A stretch of DNA of 64,000 bases from Betaproteobacteria bacterium (GTDB taxonomy: Bacteria > Pseudomonadota > Gammaproteobacteria > Burkholderiales > Burkholderiaceae_C). The translations under genes were made by a program, and so were the position numbers. This document shows positions 39,583 through 47,737 of this stretch, one piece after another. The notes under the pieces were generated by a model. It saw nothing but the letters and a program-made list of their open reading frames with translations. It made no database searches and was not told the origin of the DNA. Position 1 is the stretch's first letter. Every line of letters begins with the position of its first letter. The stretch is taken from NCBI GenBank assembly GCA_016716535.1, contig JADJWD010000001.1, forward strand, positions 310,001 through 374,000, read 5' to 3'.

Positions 39583-41991
39583 TCACCCCGCCGCCAGCCG
39601 CCAGGCCGCCGCGGCGCTGCGCAGGCGCTTCGACAGGTGCAGCGCGAGGTTGCGAAAGAGCCGCGCGGCGATCGCCGGCTCGTCGCGTTGCAGCTCGCCG
39701 ATCAGCCGCGCGGGCAGTTCGAAGACGACACTGGCGACATCGGCGCGCGCGTCGGCGGTGCGGCCGCCGCCGTCGAGCACCGCAGTCTCGCCGAAGCACA
39801 TGCCGGGCGAGAAGCTGACGAAGCGCTGGCCGCCCGCGCGGTCGAGCATGCTCACCGAGCCGACGGCGAGCAGGTAGATCGCGTCGCCCGCGTCGCCTTG
39901 GGCGAAGAGCCGCTCGCCGGCGGCGAGGGGCCGCTCGACCAGATGCGGCTTCAGGCGCGCCAGTTCGCCGGCGGTGAGCCCGTCGAAGAGCGCGTTGTGT
40001 TCCAGCGGCACGGCTTGGCCCGCGCCACCACCGGGCGCCGTTTCGGCGAGCAGCGCCGCCTCGGCCGCCTCGATCGCGTGGTCGGCGTCTGCGTGCAACG
40101 GCCACGGTGCGGCGGCCGTCGCGTTGGCCCCATGCGCCTGCATCGCCCGGCCGTGGCGGTTGTCGGCCGTCACGCCGGCCAGCATCAGCGTCGTGCCGGC
40201 CTCGGCGAGGCTCTTGCGCAGTTGCGCGAGGCCCATCGCGCCGGAGGCATCGAGCGTGCTGACGCGCCTCAGGTCCAGCACGAGGAAGCGGCAGCGCGCC
40301 GCCGCTTGTGGCATCTGCTGCGCCTCCCGCGCCTCTCGCGCCTCCTGCACCAGGCGGTCGATGTTGCCGAAGAAGAGCGCGCCCTCCAGCTCGATGACGG
40401 CGATGTGCGCGCGCAGCGGCGCCAGCACCGCCTCGGTGGCCGGCGGGTAGACGCGGCGGCTGGGCATCTGCGCGGCGCTGTAGCGCAGCCGCACGAGCGA
40501 GCGGTTCAGCGCGCGCACGAAAATCAGCATCGACAGCAGCACGCCGGCGCCGACCGCGGCGACGAAGCCGGCCGCGAGCGTCACGATGCACACCAGCGCG
40601 ACGACCGCGAGACTCCACGCCGTCTCGGCCCTCTCGTCTGTCCTCTCGTCCGTCCGCCCGCCGCGCCACCACTGCGCCACGAGCTGCCGCGACCACCGGT
40701 CGACCAAGCCCCAGGCGAGCATCACGACGATGCCGCCGACCACCGCCAGCGGCACCCAGGTCAGCAGCGGCAGCGCCAGCGCGAACACCAGCGCCAGCAA
40801 CACGCAGCTCACCAGCACCGAGGTGCGGCCGCGCCCCCCGGCGGCCAGTGCCGCCATCGCGCGCAGGCGCAGGAAGACGAGCGGCAGCCCGCCGACGAGG
40901 CCGCTGGCGGCGTTGGCGACGCCGAGCGCGACGAGTTCGCGATCCAGCGGCGTGCGCCGCCCGGCGGCCTGGTCGACGGCGGCGATGTTCAGCGCCGACT
41001 CGAGCGCGCCAATCAGCGCCAGCAGCAGCGCCGTCGCCGCCAGCGTCGGCGCGTGCCGCAGCAGCACCGCCGGCAGCGAGGCCTGCGTCAGCGGCGCCGG
41101 CGCATGCGCCAAAGGCGACGGCGCGTCCGCCAGCGGCGCCAGCGCGTGCAGTGCCGGCCACGCCATCTCGAGCGCGCCGAAGGTCGGCAACGCGCACGCC
41201 GCCGCGCGGCCAAACACGCCGCAAGCAGCCTGCACCGCGAGCACGGCCAGCGTGCCCACCACAAGCGCCAGCAGCGCCGCCGGCGCGCGCGGCCAGCGCC
41301 GGTGCACGGCGAGGCCGACGCCGGCGGTCAGCAACGCCGCGGCCAGCGCCGGCCAACGCCACGCCGCCAGCGCCGGCCAGCCTTCGCGGTTCAGCGTCTC
41401 GGCTTCGAGCCCCAGCAGCACCGGCAGCTGCGCCGCCACCATCAAGAGCGCCACGCCGTTCATGAAGCCGGCGAGCACCGGCTGCGGCACGTAGCGCACC
41501 AGCGCGCCGGCGCGCAACGCGCCGAGCAGCGCCAGCAGCACGCCGCCGGCCCCCACGGCGAGCGCGGTGGCGGCGAGCAGCGCCGCCAGGCCGCCCGGCG
41601 TGGCCGGATGCAGCGCGTTGTCCTGCACCAGCCGCGCCACGCAGGCGCCGAGCAGCAGCGCGGCGGACGAACTGGGCGATGCCGCCGGCATCGACGCGCG
41701 GCCGATGAGCGCATAGACAGCCGCGCCAATGACGACGGCGACGACGGTTGCCGTCAGCCCCGCCGGCCGCGCCGCCGCGCCGGCCACGCCGTAGGCGACG
41801 AGGCCGAAGCTCAGCGCCAGCGGCAGCACCGCGGCCACCGCATTGAGCGCGCCGCACAGTTCGCCCCAGAGCGCGGGGGCGGCGCTGGCAACCGCGGACG
41901 ATGGCGCCGCGCACGCCGCATCGGATCGCGCCGCGGCTGGGGCCGGCACAACGGATGCCGCCTCCACGGCGCGGCCGTCGCCCGGCGTCAC
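39583..41991 (-). CDS. SulP-family anion permease with STAS and cNMP-binding domains
   Basis: An 802-residue inner-membrane transporter. A SulP core (about 40-490; Ala/Leu-rich helices, VPQPVLAGFMNGVALLM segment) is followed by a STAS domain (about 520-640; RCRFLVLDLRRVSTLDASGAMGL). A C-terminal cyclic-nucleotide-binding domain (about 680-790) has the cassette FGETAVLDGGGRTADARA, with Gly-Glu and Arg-Thr retained. SulP members carry sulfate, bicarbonate or dicarboxylates. Its start overlaps by 4 bp (ATGA) the stop of the cyclase-like gene, so the two are translationally coupled and transport may be tuned by the cyclase product. Confidence 0.92.
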   Translation of the reverse strand: MTPGDGRAVEAASVVPAPAAARSDAACAAPSSAVASAAPALWGELCGALNAVAAVLPLALSFGLVAYGVAGAAARPAGLTATVVAVVIGAAVYALIGRASMPAASPSSSAALLLGACVARLVQDNALHPATPGGLAALLAATALAVGAGGVLLALLGALRAGALVRYVPQPVLAGFMNGVALLMVAAQLPVLLGLEAETLNREGWPALAAWRWPALAAALLTAGVGLAVHRRWPRAPAALLALVVGTLAVLAVQAACGVFGRAAACALPTFGALEMAWPALHALAPLADAPSPLAHAPAPLTQASLPAVLLRHAPTLAATALLLALIGALESALNIAAVDQAAGRRTPLDRELVALGVANAASGLVGGLPLVFLRLRAMAALAAGGRGRTSVLVSCVLLALVFALALPLLTWVPLAVVGGIVVMLAWGLVDRWSRQLVAQWWRGGRTDERTDERAETAWSLAVVALVCIVTLAAGFVAAVGAGVLLSMLIFVRALNRSLVRLRYSAAQMPSRRVYPPATEAVLAPLRAHIAVIELEGALFFGNIDRLVQEAREAREAQQMPQAAARCRFLVLDLRRVSTLDASGAMGLAQLRKSLAEAGTTLMLAGVTADNRHGRAMQAHGANATAAAPWPLHADADHAIEAAEAALLAETAPGGGAGQAVPLEHNALFDGLTAGELARLKPHLVERPLAAGERLFAQGDAGDAIYLLAVGSVSMLDRAGGQRFVSFSPGMCFGETAVLDGGGRTADARADVASVVFELPARLIGELQRDEPAIAARLFRNLALHLSKRLRSAAAAWRLAAG

Positions 41992-44900
41992 CGCGCCGGC
42001 CCCGCCGCGGTGTCAGCGGCCGCCAGGCGCCGCCGCAGCGCCGCCCAGTGCGGCACGTGCTCCCGCAGCCGCTGCCGCGCCGCCTCGTCGGCGGCTTGCG
42101 CCAGCGCCGCGTCGAAGCGCGCAGCGAGGCGCGGCAGCAGCTCGCCGGCCCGCGCGTCGCCGCAGGCGTCGAAGACGCGCAGGCAGGCCCACAGCGCATC
42201 GGCCGTCAGGCTGTCCGCCGCCGCGTGCCCGGCCGCGTCGGCGTCGGCGTCGGCCTCGGCGAGGACGGCGTCGATCGCGGCGCGCGCTTCTTCGCAGGCG
42301 GCCGCACGGCCCCCACCGCGCTCGCCGCCGACGCCACCTTCGCCGCCCGCCACCGCCTCGACTGCCATCGCCGCCAGCTCGCAGCGCAGCCGCCACGCTT
42401 CGGGCGCGCGGCCTTGGGCGGTGTAGAGCCGCACTGCGTCGTGCCAGGCGTCGCGCGCCGCGGCCTTGTCGCCGCGCACCTCGGCCAGGCGGCCTTCACA
42501 TTCGGCGACCAGCGGCAGCACGTACGGCACGTCGTTCTCGCGCGCCACGCGGCCGGCCTCCTGCGCCGCGTCGTGCGCGGCGGCGCGGTCGCCGGCCGCC
42601 AGCGCCGCCTCGGCCGTGTGCACCAGCGCGGCGGCGCGAAAACGCGGCATGCCGATCTCGAGCGCGCGCTCGAGCGCCTGCCGCGCCGTGGCGCACGCGG
42701 CGTCGACGTCGCCCAGCAGCAGCTGCGCCTCGAACAGCGACTCGAGCAGCACGAAGCGGTCGTGCAGCATCGGCCGCGTCATGCGGTCGAGGCGGGCCAG
42801 GCCCGCGTGCGCCGCGCGCTCGACCTCGGCGTGGCGTTCCTGCGCGATCAGCGCGCGGATCTCGATGGCGCGCAGCTGCACCTCGTAGCCTTCGTAGCCG
42901 CCGTCCTCGGCCGGCGCGCGCGCGACGCGGCGCGCGCACGCAATGCCCTCGGCCAGGTGCCGCTCGGCGCTGTCGAAGTCGCGGCCGGCCACCGCCAGCC
43001 AGGCCAGCTCGCCATGCGCCAGCGTCAGCGCGGCCTGCGCCGCCGTCTCCGCGCGGCCCGAGGCCAGCTCGATGGCCAGGCGCGCGCAGGCGGCGGCCTC
43101 GTCGGGCCGGCCCTCGTGGTCGGCGCGCAGCATGCGCGCGGTGGCCACGTCGGCGCGCAGCACGTTCTCGTCGTTCTGCTCGGCCCAGTCGTGCATCGCG
43201 CGCAGCGCCGCGGCCGCTTCGTCCTTGCGGTCGAGGCGGTCGAAGGTCGAGTGGCGCGCCTGCAGCAGCACGAAGCGCCGGCGCGGCGGCAGCCGCACCG
43301 GCTGCGCCAGCGCGCGCTCGGTCAGCTCGAGCACTTCGGCGTGCGCGAAGCGCGCCTCGGCGAGCCCACGCGCGCGGTCGTAGTACTCGAAGGCCTGTGC
43401 GCTGTCGCCTGCGCGCTCGTAGTGCAGCGCGGTGATGGCGACGAACTCGCTCTCGCGCCCGGCCACGCGCGCCGCGAGCCAGCGCGCGACGCGGGCGTGC
43501 CCTTCACGCCGCGCCGCCTTCAGCAGCGTGCCATAGGTCACCTCGTGCAGCAGATGGTGCTGGAAGGCGTACTCCTCGGCCTGGTCGAAGGCGCTGGTCG
43601 GCCGGTGCACGAGCAGCCCGCGCCGCACGAGCGCCGGCAGCGCCTGCGGCGCCTCGGCGTCGAGCTGCGCCAGCGCCGAAGGCCAGAAGACGGCGCCGAC
43701 AATGCTGGCGTGCTGCAGCGCGGCCAGCTCGGCCGGCGGCAGCGCATCGAGGCGCGCCTGCAGCACGCCGACCAGCGTGTCGGGCACGCGCAGCGTCTCG
43801 AGCCGACCGGCGAGCCCGCCGCCCAAGCGCCACGGCCGCGTGCGCGCGTCGATCGTGCCGTCCTCCATCCACATGCGCACCAGTTCTTCCATGAAATACG
43901 GGTTGCCGCCGGAGCGCTGCACGAGAAGGCGGCAAAGCGACTCGGACGCGGGCGCCATCGGCCGCAGCAGCAGGCGGGCGAGCGCCGAGGCGGCGTCCTT
44001 GGGCAGCGGCTCGAGCAGGATGTCGAGCCGCGCCAGCCGCGCGAGGGGGGCGGCGTCCGGCGCAGCCTCATCGATCGCCGGCAGCGGCCGGCGTTCCAGC
44101 CACACCGGCCGCCCCAGCAGCAGCAGCATCAGCGGCACCGCCGCCGGCCGCGCCAGCGCCTGCACGAAGTCGAGCGAGGCCTCGTCGGCCCAGTGCAGGT
44201 CTTCGAGCACCAGCAAGAGCGGCGTGTGCGCCGCCGCCGCGTGCAGCGCCTCACGCAGCGCCTCGAACGCCTGGTCGCGCAGCGAGCGGCCGCCGAGCCC
44301 CTGCACGGCGCTCGCGCCTTCGAACTCGAAGCCGACGAGCTGGCCGACGCGGCCGGCGCGCAGTTGCGCGTCACGGCCGAGCCACGGCGCGAGGCCCTCG
44401 ACGAGCCGCGCGCGCGCCTGCCCCGGCGGCAGGTCGTCGGCGATGCCGAGCCAGCGCGCCAGCAGCTGGCGCAGCAGGCCATAGGCTTGCAGATGGCCGC
44501 TCGGCTGCGCCCGCACGCGCAGGCAGGTCGGCGCGGTGGGCGCGTCGGATGACCCCGATGCCCCAGACGCCCCAGATGCCCCTCGCGACTGCGGCGCCTC
44601 GGCCAGCCGCAGCAGCAACTCGCGCCGCAGCCGCGACTTGCCGATGCCCGCCTCGCCGGCGACGACGGCCAGCGCCGCATGGCGGCCGGCGGCGGCGCGC
44701 GCGAACAGGTCGAGCAGGCTTTTCAACTCGGCGTCGCGCGCCACCATCGGCGTCGGCAGGCCCTCGATGCCGCGGCGCACCGTGCGCTCGGCGTGCCCGT
44801 CGTCGCCGAGCACGAGGTAGGTGACGAGCGGCGCCTCGCTGCCCTTCACCGCCAGCGGCGGCTGCGCCTCGCAGCGCAAGGCGCCGCGCACCTGCCGCCA

Positions 44901-45536
44901 GGTGTCGTGGCTGATGCGCAGCCGCCCGACCGGCGCGCTTTGCTCCATGCGCGCCGCCAGGTGCACCGCGTGGCCCATCGCCGAGCGGTCGGCCTCGACG
45001 CCGGCGCCCAGCAGCACGGTGCCGGTGTGGATGCCCACGCGTACGCCGAAGCGCGCCACGCCGAGCGGCCGCGCGACGCGCTCGGCGTGCTCGGCCGCCG
45101 CCTCGACGATGCCGAGGCCCGCGCGCACCGCGCGCTCGGCGTCGTCCTCGCGCGCGCGCTCGGCGCCGAAGGCCGCCTTCAGGCCGTCGCCGGTGAAGCG
45201 CAGCACCTCGCCGCCGTGCGCGCGCACGATGCGGGCGAAGCCTTCGAGCGCGCGGCTGACGAGCGCCAGCGCGTCCTCGGCGCCGACACGCTCGAGCATC
45301 GTCGTCGAGTCAGCGATGTCGGCGAAGAGGATGCTCACCTGGCGCAGCCGCGCCGCGGCCGAACCCGATGCCACGGAAGGTGTCGCTGTCGCTGCCGTCG
45401 TGCCAGCCCCTGCGGCGGCCGGCGCCGCCTGCGCCCGCAGCGCCAGCACCGCGGCGTCGACGGCGGCGTCACCCAGCGCGGCGCGCTGCGCCTCGAGGTG
45501 CGCGATGGCCGCTTCGAGGGCGCTCGGGTCGGGCAT
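41988..45536 (-). CDS. Class III cyclase-domain / AAA ATPase / TPR signalling protein
   Basis: An 1182-residue cytoplasmic regulator. Residues about 65-215 are a class III nucleotidyl-cyclase domain with both metal-binding Asp residues (Asp73 in LFADIADS, Asp117 in FTGDG). The transition-state Arg196 is kept, but the usual Asn is His192 and the base-selecting Asp position is His189 (GHAVHLAAR), as is common in this AAA-linked clade. A signal-transduction AAA domain follows with Walker A GEAGIGKS (294-301), then about 500 residues of TPR-like helices. Whether it makes cAMP is uncertain. It is the first gene of an operon with a cNMP-binding SulP permease. Confidence 0.9.
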   Translation of the reverse strand: MPDPSALEAAIAHLEAQRAALGDAAVDAAVLALRAQAAPAAAGAGTTAATATPSVASGSAAARLRQVSILFADIADSTTMLERVGAEDALALVSRALEGFARIVRAHGGEVLRFTGDGLKAAFGAERAREDDAERAVRAGLGIVEAAAEHAERVARPLGVARFGVRVGIHTGTVLLGAGVEADRSAMGHAVHLAARMEQSAPVGRLRISHDTWRQVRGALRCEAQPPLAVKGSEAPLVTYLVLGDDGHAERTVRRGIEGLPTPMVARDAELKSLLDLFARAAAGRHAALAVVAGEAGIGKSRLRRELLLRLAEAPQSRGASGASGASGSSDAPTAPTCLRVRAQPSGHLQAYGLLRQLLARWLGIADDLPPGQARARLVEGLAPWLGRDAQLRAGRVGQLVGFEFEGASAVQGLGGRSLRDQAFEALREALHAAAAHTPLLLVLEDLHWADEASLDFVQALARPAAVPLMLLLLGRPVWLERRPLPAIDEAAPDAAPLARLARLDILLEPLPKDAASALARLLLRPMAPASESLCRLLVQRSGGNPYFMEELVRMWMEDGTIDARTRPWRLGGGLAGRLETLRVPDTLVGVLQARLDALPPAELAALQHASIVGAVFWPSALAQLDAEAPQALPALVRRGLLVHRPTSAFDQAEEYAFQHHLLHEVTYGTLLKAARREGHARVARWLAARVAGRESEFVAITALHYERAGDSAQAFEYYDRARGLAEARFAHAEVLELTERALAQPVRLPPRRRFVLLQARHSTFDRLDRKDEAAAALRAMHDWAEQNDENVLRADVATARMLRADHEGRPDEAAACARLAIELASGRAETAAQAALTLAHGELAWLAVAGRDFDSAERHLAEGIACARRVARAPAEDGGYEGYEVQLRAIEIRALIAQERHAEVERAAHAGLARLDRMTRPMLHDRFVLLESLFEAQLLLGDVDAACATARQALERALEIGMPRFRAAALVHTAEAALAAGDRAAAHDAAQEAGRVARENDVPYVLPLVAECEGRLAEVRGDKAAARDAWHDAVRLYTAQGRAPEAWRLRCELAAMAVEAVAGGEGGVGGERGGGRAAACEEARAAIDAVLAEADADADAAGHAAADSLTADALWACLRVFDACGDARAGELLPRLAARFDAALAQAADEAARQRLREHVPHWAALRRRLAAADTAAGPAR

Positions 45537-45767
45537 GGCGGGCTACGGGAGTGGCGGGCACGCTGCGCGAAGCGTGCGCGAGCCTACACAGCCCCGCCGT
45601 CGGCATGGGGTCGGAGTTACCCGGCCTGCGCGACGCGCGAGCGCGGCGCGCCCTTGGCAAGCTGGAAGCCCGGAGAAACAGGGCCTTTGCGGGCCTTGGC
45701 GGCCCCGGGACCGGGGAGCAAAATCCGCCCTCCCCGCCCGAAGAAGTGTCAACGAGTGACGGCCCGC

Positions 45768-45791
45768 GCCCGGCGCCTTGCCGGGCCTTTT
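45768..45791 (+). terminator. Hairpin with short T-run upstream of the DUF1810 gene
   Basis: GCCCGGC (45768-45774) pairs perfectly with GCCGGGC (45780-45786) around a 5-base loop, followed by C and four T. It looks like a weak intrinsic terminator on the plus strand, but no plus-strand gene ends before it. It could be an attenuator in the DUF1810 leader, 20 bases before that ATG. Confidence 0.4.
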
Positions 45792-45811
45792 CGCCGCCGT
45801 AGACTGGCCCC

Positions 45812-46321
45812 ATGAGCAGCCCCAAGCGGCCCGACCCCTGGGCCCACACCACCTTGCCGGGCGAGCTGCAGCCCAGCGGCCCTGCCCCCGGCTCCAACGA
45901 GCTGGAGCGCTTCGTGCACGCGCAGGACCCGGCGTGGGAGCACGTGGTCGAAGAGCTCGAGGAAGGCGCCAAGCAGACGCACTGGATGTGGTTCGTCTTC
46001 CCGCAGCTGCGGGGCCTGGGGCGCAGCGACATCGCGCGCCGCTTCGGCATCGCCTCGCTCCTCGAGGCCGAGGCCTACATGGCGCACCCGCTGCTCGGGC
46101 CGCGGCTCGTGCAGTGCTGCGAGATCCTGCAGCGGCTCGAAGGGCGCACGGCGCTGGCCATCTTCGGCGCCGTCGACGAGCTGAAGCTGCGCTCGTGCCT
46201 GACGCTGTTCGAACGCGCCGCGCCGCAGGAGGCGCTGTTCACCGCGCTGCTGGAGAAGTACTTCAAGGGCCGGCGCGACGCCGCCACGCTGGCGCTGCTG
46301 GACAACGTGCGCGCCGGCTGA
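45812..46321 (+). CDS. DUF1810-family protein
   Basis: A 169-residue cytoplasmic protein. ELERFVHAQDPAWEHVVEELEEGAKQTHWMWFVFPQLRGLG is the hallmark opening of DUF1810, and YMAHPLLGPRL with LRSCLTLFE and KYFKGRRD complete the domain. The first about 30 residues are a variable extension. Function unknown; the family has been linked by sequence to DarT/DarG-like or macro-domain neighbourhoods in some genomes, but nothing of that kind is nearby here. Monocistronic. Confidence 0.88.
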   Translation: MSSPKRPDPWAHTTLPGELQPSGPAPGSNELERFVHAQDPAWEHVVEELEEGAKQTHWMWFVFPQLRGLGRSDIARRFGIASLLEAEAYMAHPLLGPRLVQCCEILQRLEGRTALAIFGAVDELKLRSCLTLFERAAPQEALFTALLEKYFKGRRDAATLALLDNVRAG

Positions 46322-46346
46322 GCCGCGCGCAGGCGAACGACGCGCT

Positions 46347-47111
46347 TCAGCGCGCCGTGGCCACCAGCTTGGCGGCCGCTGCCACGCTGTTGCGGATCAA
46401 CGACTCGAGCCGGCGCGCTTTCTCTTCCTGGCTCAGCGCCTCCCACGGCGTCGCAGCGGTCTTGCTGGCGTAGATCGGCACGACCTCGCTGCCCGTCACC
46501 GTGGCTTCGTACACGGCCTTCGCCGTCGCCACATCGACGAGCGACAGCTTCACGTAGACGTAAGGCGACATGAAGCCGCGGCCCACGGCGCGCGTGTCGT
46601 CGACGTCGTAGAGCCCCTGCGATTCATCGAGGTAGAAGCCGAGCCCGCGCAGCTTGCCGCGGCCGATGGTCTCGTGCTTCAGATGGAAGCTCGCATCGGC
46701 CCGGTACTTCGTCACCAGCACGACGTGCGTGGCGCGGCGCTGCTCGATCAGGTCGACCACCGCGCCGGGCAGCGCCACGCCGTCGGGCTGCAGCATCAGC
46801 TCGGGGCTCTCGTGCAGGCGCGACGGCGGCACCAGCGCGAAGGCCACCGGCGCCTTCGGGTCGGCCTCCGCCAGGCCGGCGGCCACGGCCGCGAGCACGG
46901 CCTTGTCCATCGAGCCGCCGCGGTCCTCCACCGCATGGCGGGCGTTCGGATCGAGTCGCGTGCCGGTCTGCATGCCGGCGCCGACGTACTCGATCTTGTC
47001 GCCGACGAACGACGCGATCACGTAGCTGCGCGGTGCAGGCGGCTGCGCCCACGACAGCGGCGCGACCAGCGACAGCACGATGGCTTGAAACTCGCGCCGA
47101 GAGACGTTCAT
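46347..47111 (-). CDS. Exported protein of unknown function
   Basis: A 254-residue protein with an N-terminal signal (RREFQAIVLSLVAPLSWAQPP; the RRE-F start could be Tat). The mature part has AVVDLIEQRRATHVVLVTKYRAD and VYVKLSLVDVATAKAVYEATV, the pattern of periplasmic proteins with a TolB-N/penicillin-binding-lipoprotein-B-like alpha-beta domain, but I cannot assign a family. The Met at 47111 is used because it begins the signal peptide; the frame stays open upstream without a protein signal. Convergent with the DUF1810 gene, 25 bp apart. Confidence 0.7.
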   Translation of the reverse strand: MNVSRREFQAIVLSLVAPLSWAQPPAPRSYVIASFVGDKIEYVGAGMQTGTRLDPNARHAVEDRGGSMDKAVLAAVAAGLAEADPKAPVAFALVPPSRLHESPELMLQPDGVALPGAVVDLIEQRRATHVVLVTKYRADASFHLKHETIGRGKLRGLGFYLDESQGLYDVDDTRAVGRGFMSPYVYVKLSLVDVATAKAVYEATVTGSEVVPIYASKTAATPWEALSQEEKARRLESLIRNSVAAAAKLVATAR

Positions 47112-47272
47112 CGACCGCAACCTCCTGGCCGGGATGCTAAGGCCGCGCGCACCGTGCAGCGGCGCCTGCGTGGCAGGGCGTCGCGGACCGCGGCAGGCGG
47201 GCACGCGGCCGTGCAGGCGCGCCGCGGATGCGCGTCGGGATGCGTGCCGGGATGCGTGCTGACGTCGTGGTG

Positions 47273-47381
47273 CGCCGAGGACGCCGGGTGGCCGACTTCG
47301 CTCGTGTCCCCCGGCTTGCTCGCTGGCGCTCGCAAGCCTCCTCCTTGACCTCGCTACGTCGGCCACCCGGCGTCCTCGGCG
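47273..47381. repeat. Hairpin element with perfect 24-bp arms
   Basis: Arms 47273-47296 and 47358-47381 are perfect reverse complements (24/24). The 61-bp loop holds a second hairpin, GGCTTGC with GCAAGCC, and on the minus strand reads GTAGCGAGG and GAGCGCCAGCGAGC. The layout resembles the element at 4280-4412. It may be a miniature mobile or REP-like intergenic repeat; no transposase is nearby. Confidence 0.75.
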
Positions 47382-47433
47382 TGGCAGCGGGGGCCTTCGA
47401 CGATCGATCGCGATGGGGCGGGGCAGTGGCGAC

Positions 47434-47443
47434 TTTGTACAAA
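47434..47443. promoter_or_regulatory. Secondary TTTGT/ACAAA palindrome
   Basis: TTTGTACAAA, a perfect 10-bp palindrome built from the same half-sites as the operator at 47579-47592 but with no spacer, 136 bp upstream of it. It may be an auxiliary regulator site, for example for looping, or chance. Confidence 0.35.
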
Positions 47444-47578
47444 CAAACAAGCGAGCGGGCGACGAAGCGTACGCCCTTGGGTTGTCACCGGCCGCATTGA
47501 TGTTCGGCATCCACTAAGGGATTTCAGCGTGATTTAGGGGTTTACACCAGTCTGGACGATTGAGGTTCTGCCGGATAC

Positions 47579-47592
47579 TTTGTCTATACAAA
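47579..47592. promoter_or_regulatory. HutC-type operator overlapping the -10 box of the Hut-like operon
   Basis: TTTGTCTATACAAA has 5-bp perfect arms and contains GTCTATAC, an exact fit to the GT-N-TA-N-AC consensus described for HutC-subfamily GntR regulators. TATACA (47585-47590) inside it looks like a -10 box, with a weak TTGAGG -35 at 47560-47565 (19-bp spacer). Binding here would block RNA polymerase. The operon's own GntR/HutC gene lies at its far end (59861-60586). Confidence 0.75.
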
Positions 47593-47606
47593 TATCGTCA
47601 GCCCTG

Positions 47607-47710
47607 CCCCGACACCCCGACACCCCGACACCCCGACACCCCGACACCCCGACACCCCGACACCCCGACACCCCGACACCCCGACACCCCGACACCCCGA
47701 CACCCCGACA
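47607..47710 (+). repeat. Thirteen perfect tandem copies of CCCCGACA
   Basis: An uninterrupted 104-bp array of an 8-bp unit, lying between the predicted transcription start and the ribosome-binding site of the urocanase homologue, hence probably in its 5' leader. The reading frame of that gene has a stop at 47561-47563 and no start codon before or inside the array, so it is non-coding. On the minus (template) strand it gives 13 GGGG tracts separated by 4 bases, a strong G-quadruplex pattern. Confidence 0.95.
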
Positions 47711-47737
47711 CCGCTCGCTCGCCAAGGAGACCCACCC

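Larger units (their letters stand above)
47112..47737. other. 626-bp intergenic region upstream of the Hut-like operon
   Basis: No gene. It contains, in order, a perfect 24-bp-arm hairpin element (47273-47381), a TTTGTACAAA palindrome (47434-47443), an AT-richer promoter region with a HutC-type operator (47579-47592), 13 octamer repeats (47607-47710) and an AAGGAGA ribosome-binding site (47724-47730) for the urocanase homologue. Confidence 0.85.

Noticed and set aside
45768..45791. A definite intrinsic terminator
   Set aside because: Only four T follow the stem and no plus-strand transcript ends there, so I list it only as a weak candidate.
47607..47710. Octamer array as a CRISPR or as part of a coding repeat (PDTPTPRH)
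   Set aside because: There are no spacers, so it is not CRISPR. The frame of the urocanase homologue has a stop at 47561-47563 and no start codon before the array, so the repeat is not translated with it.
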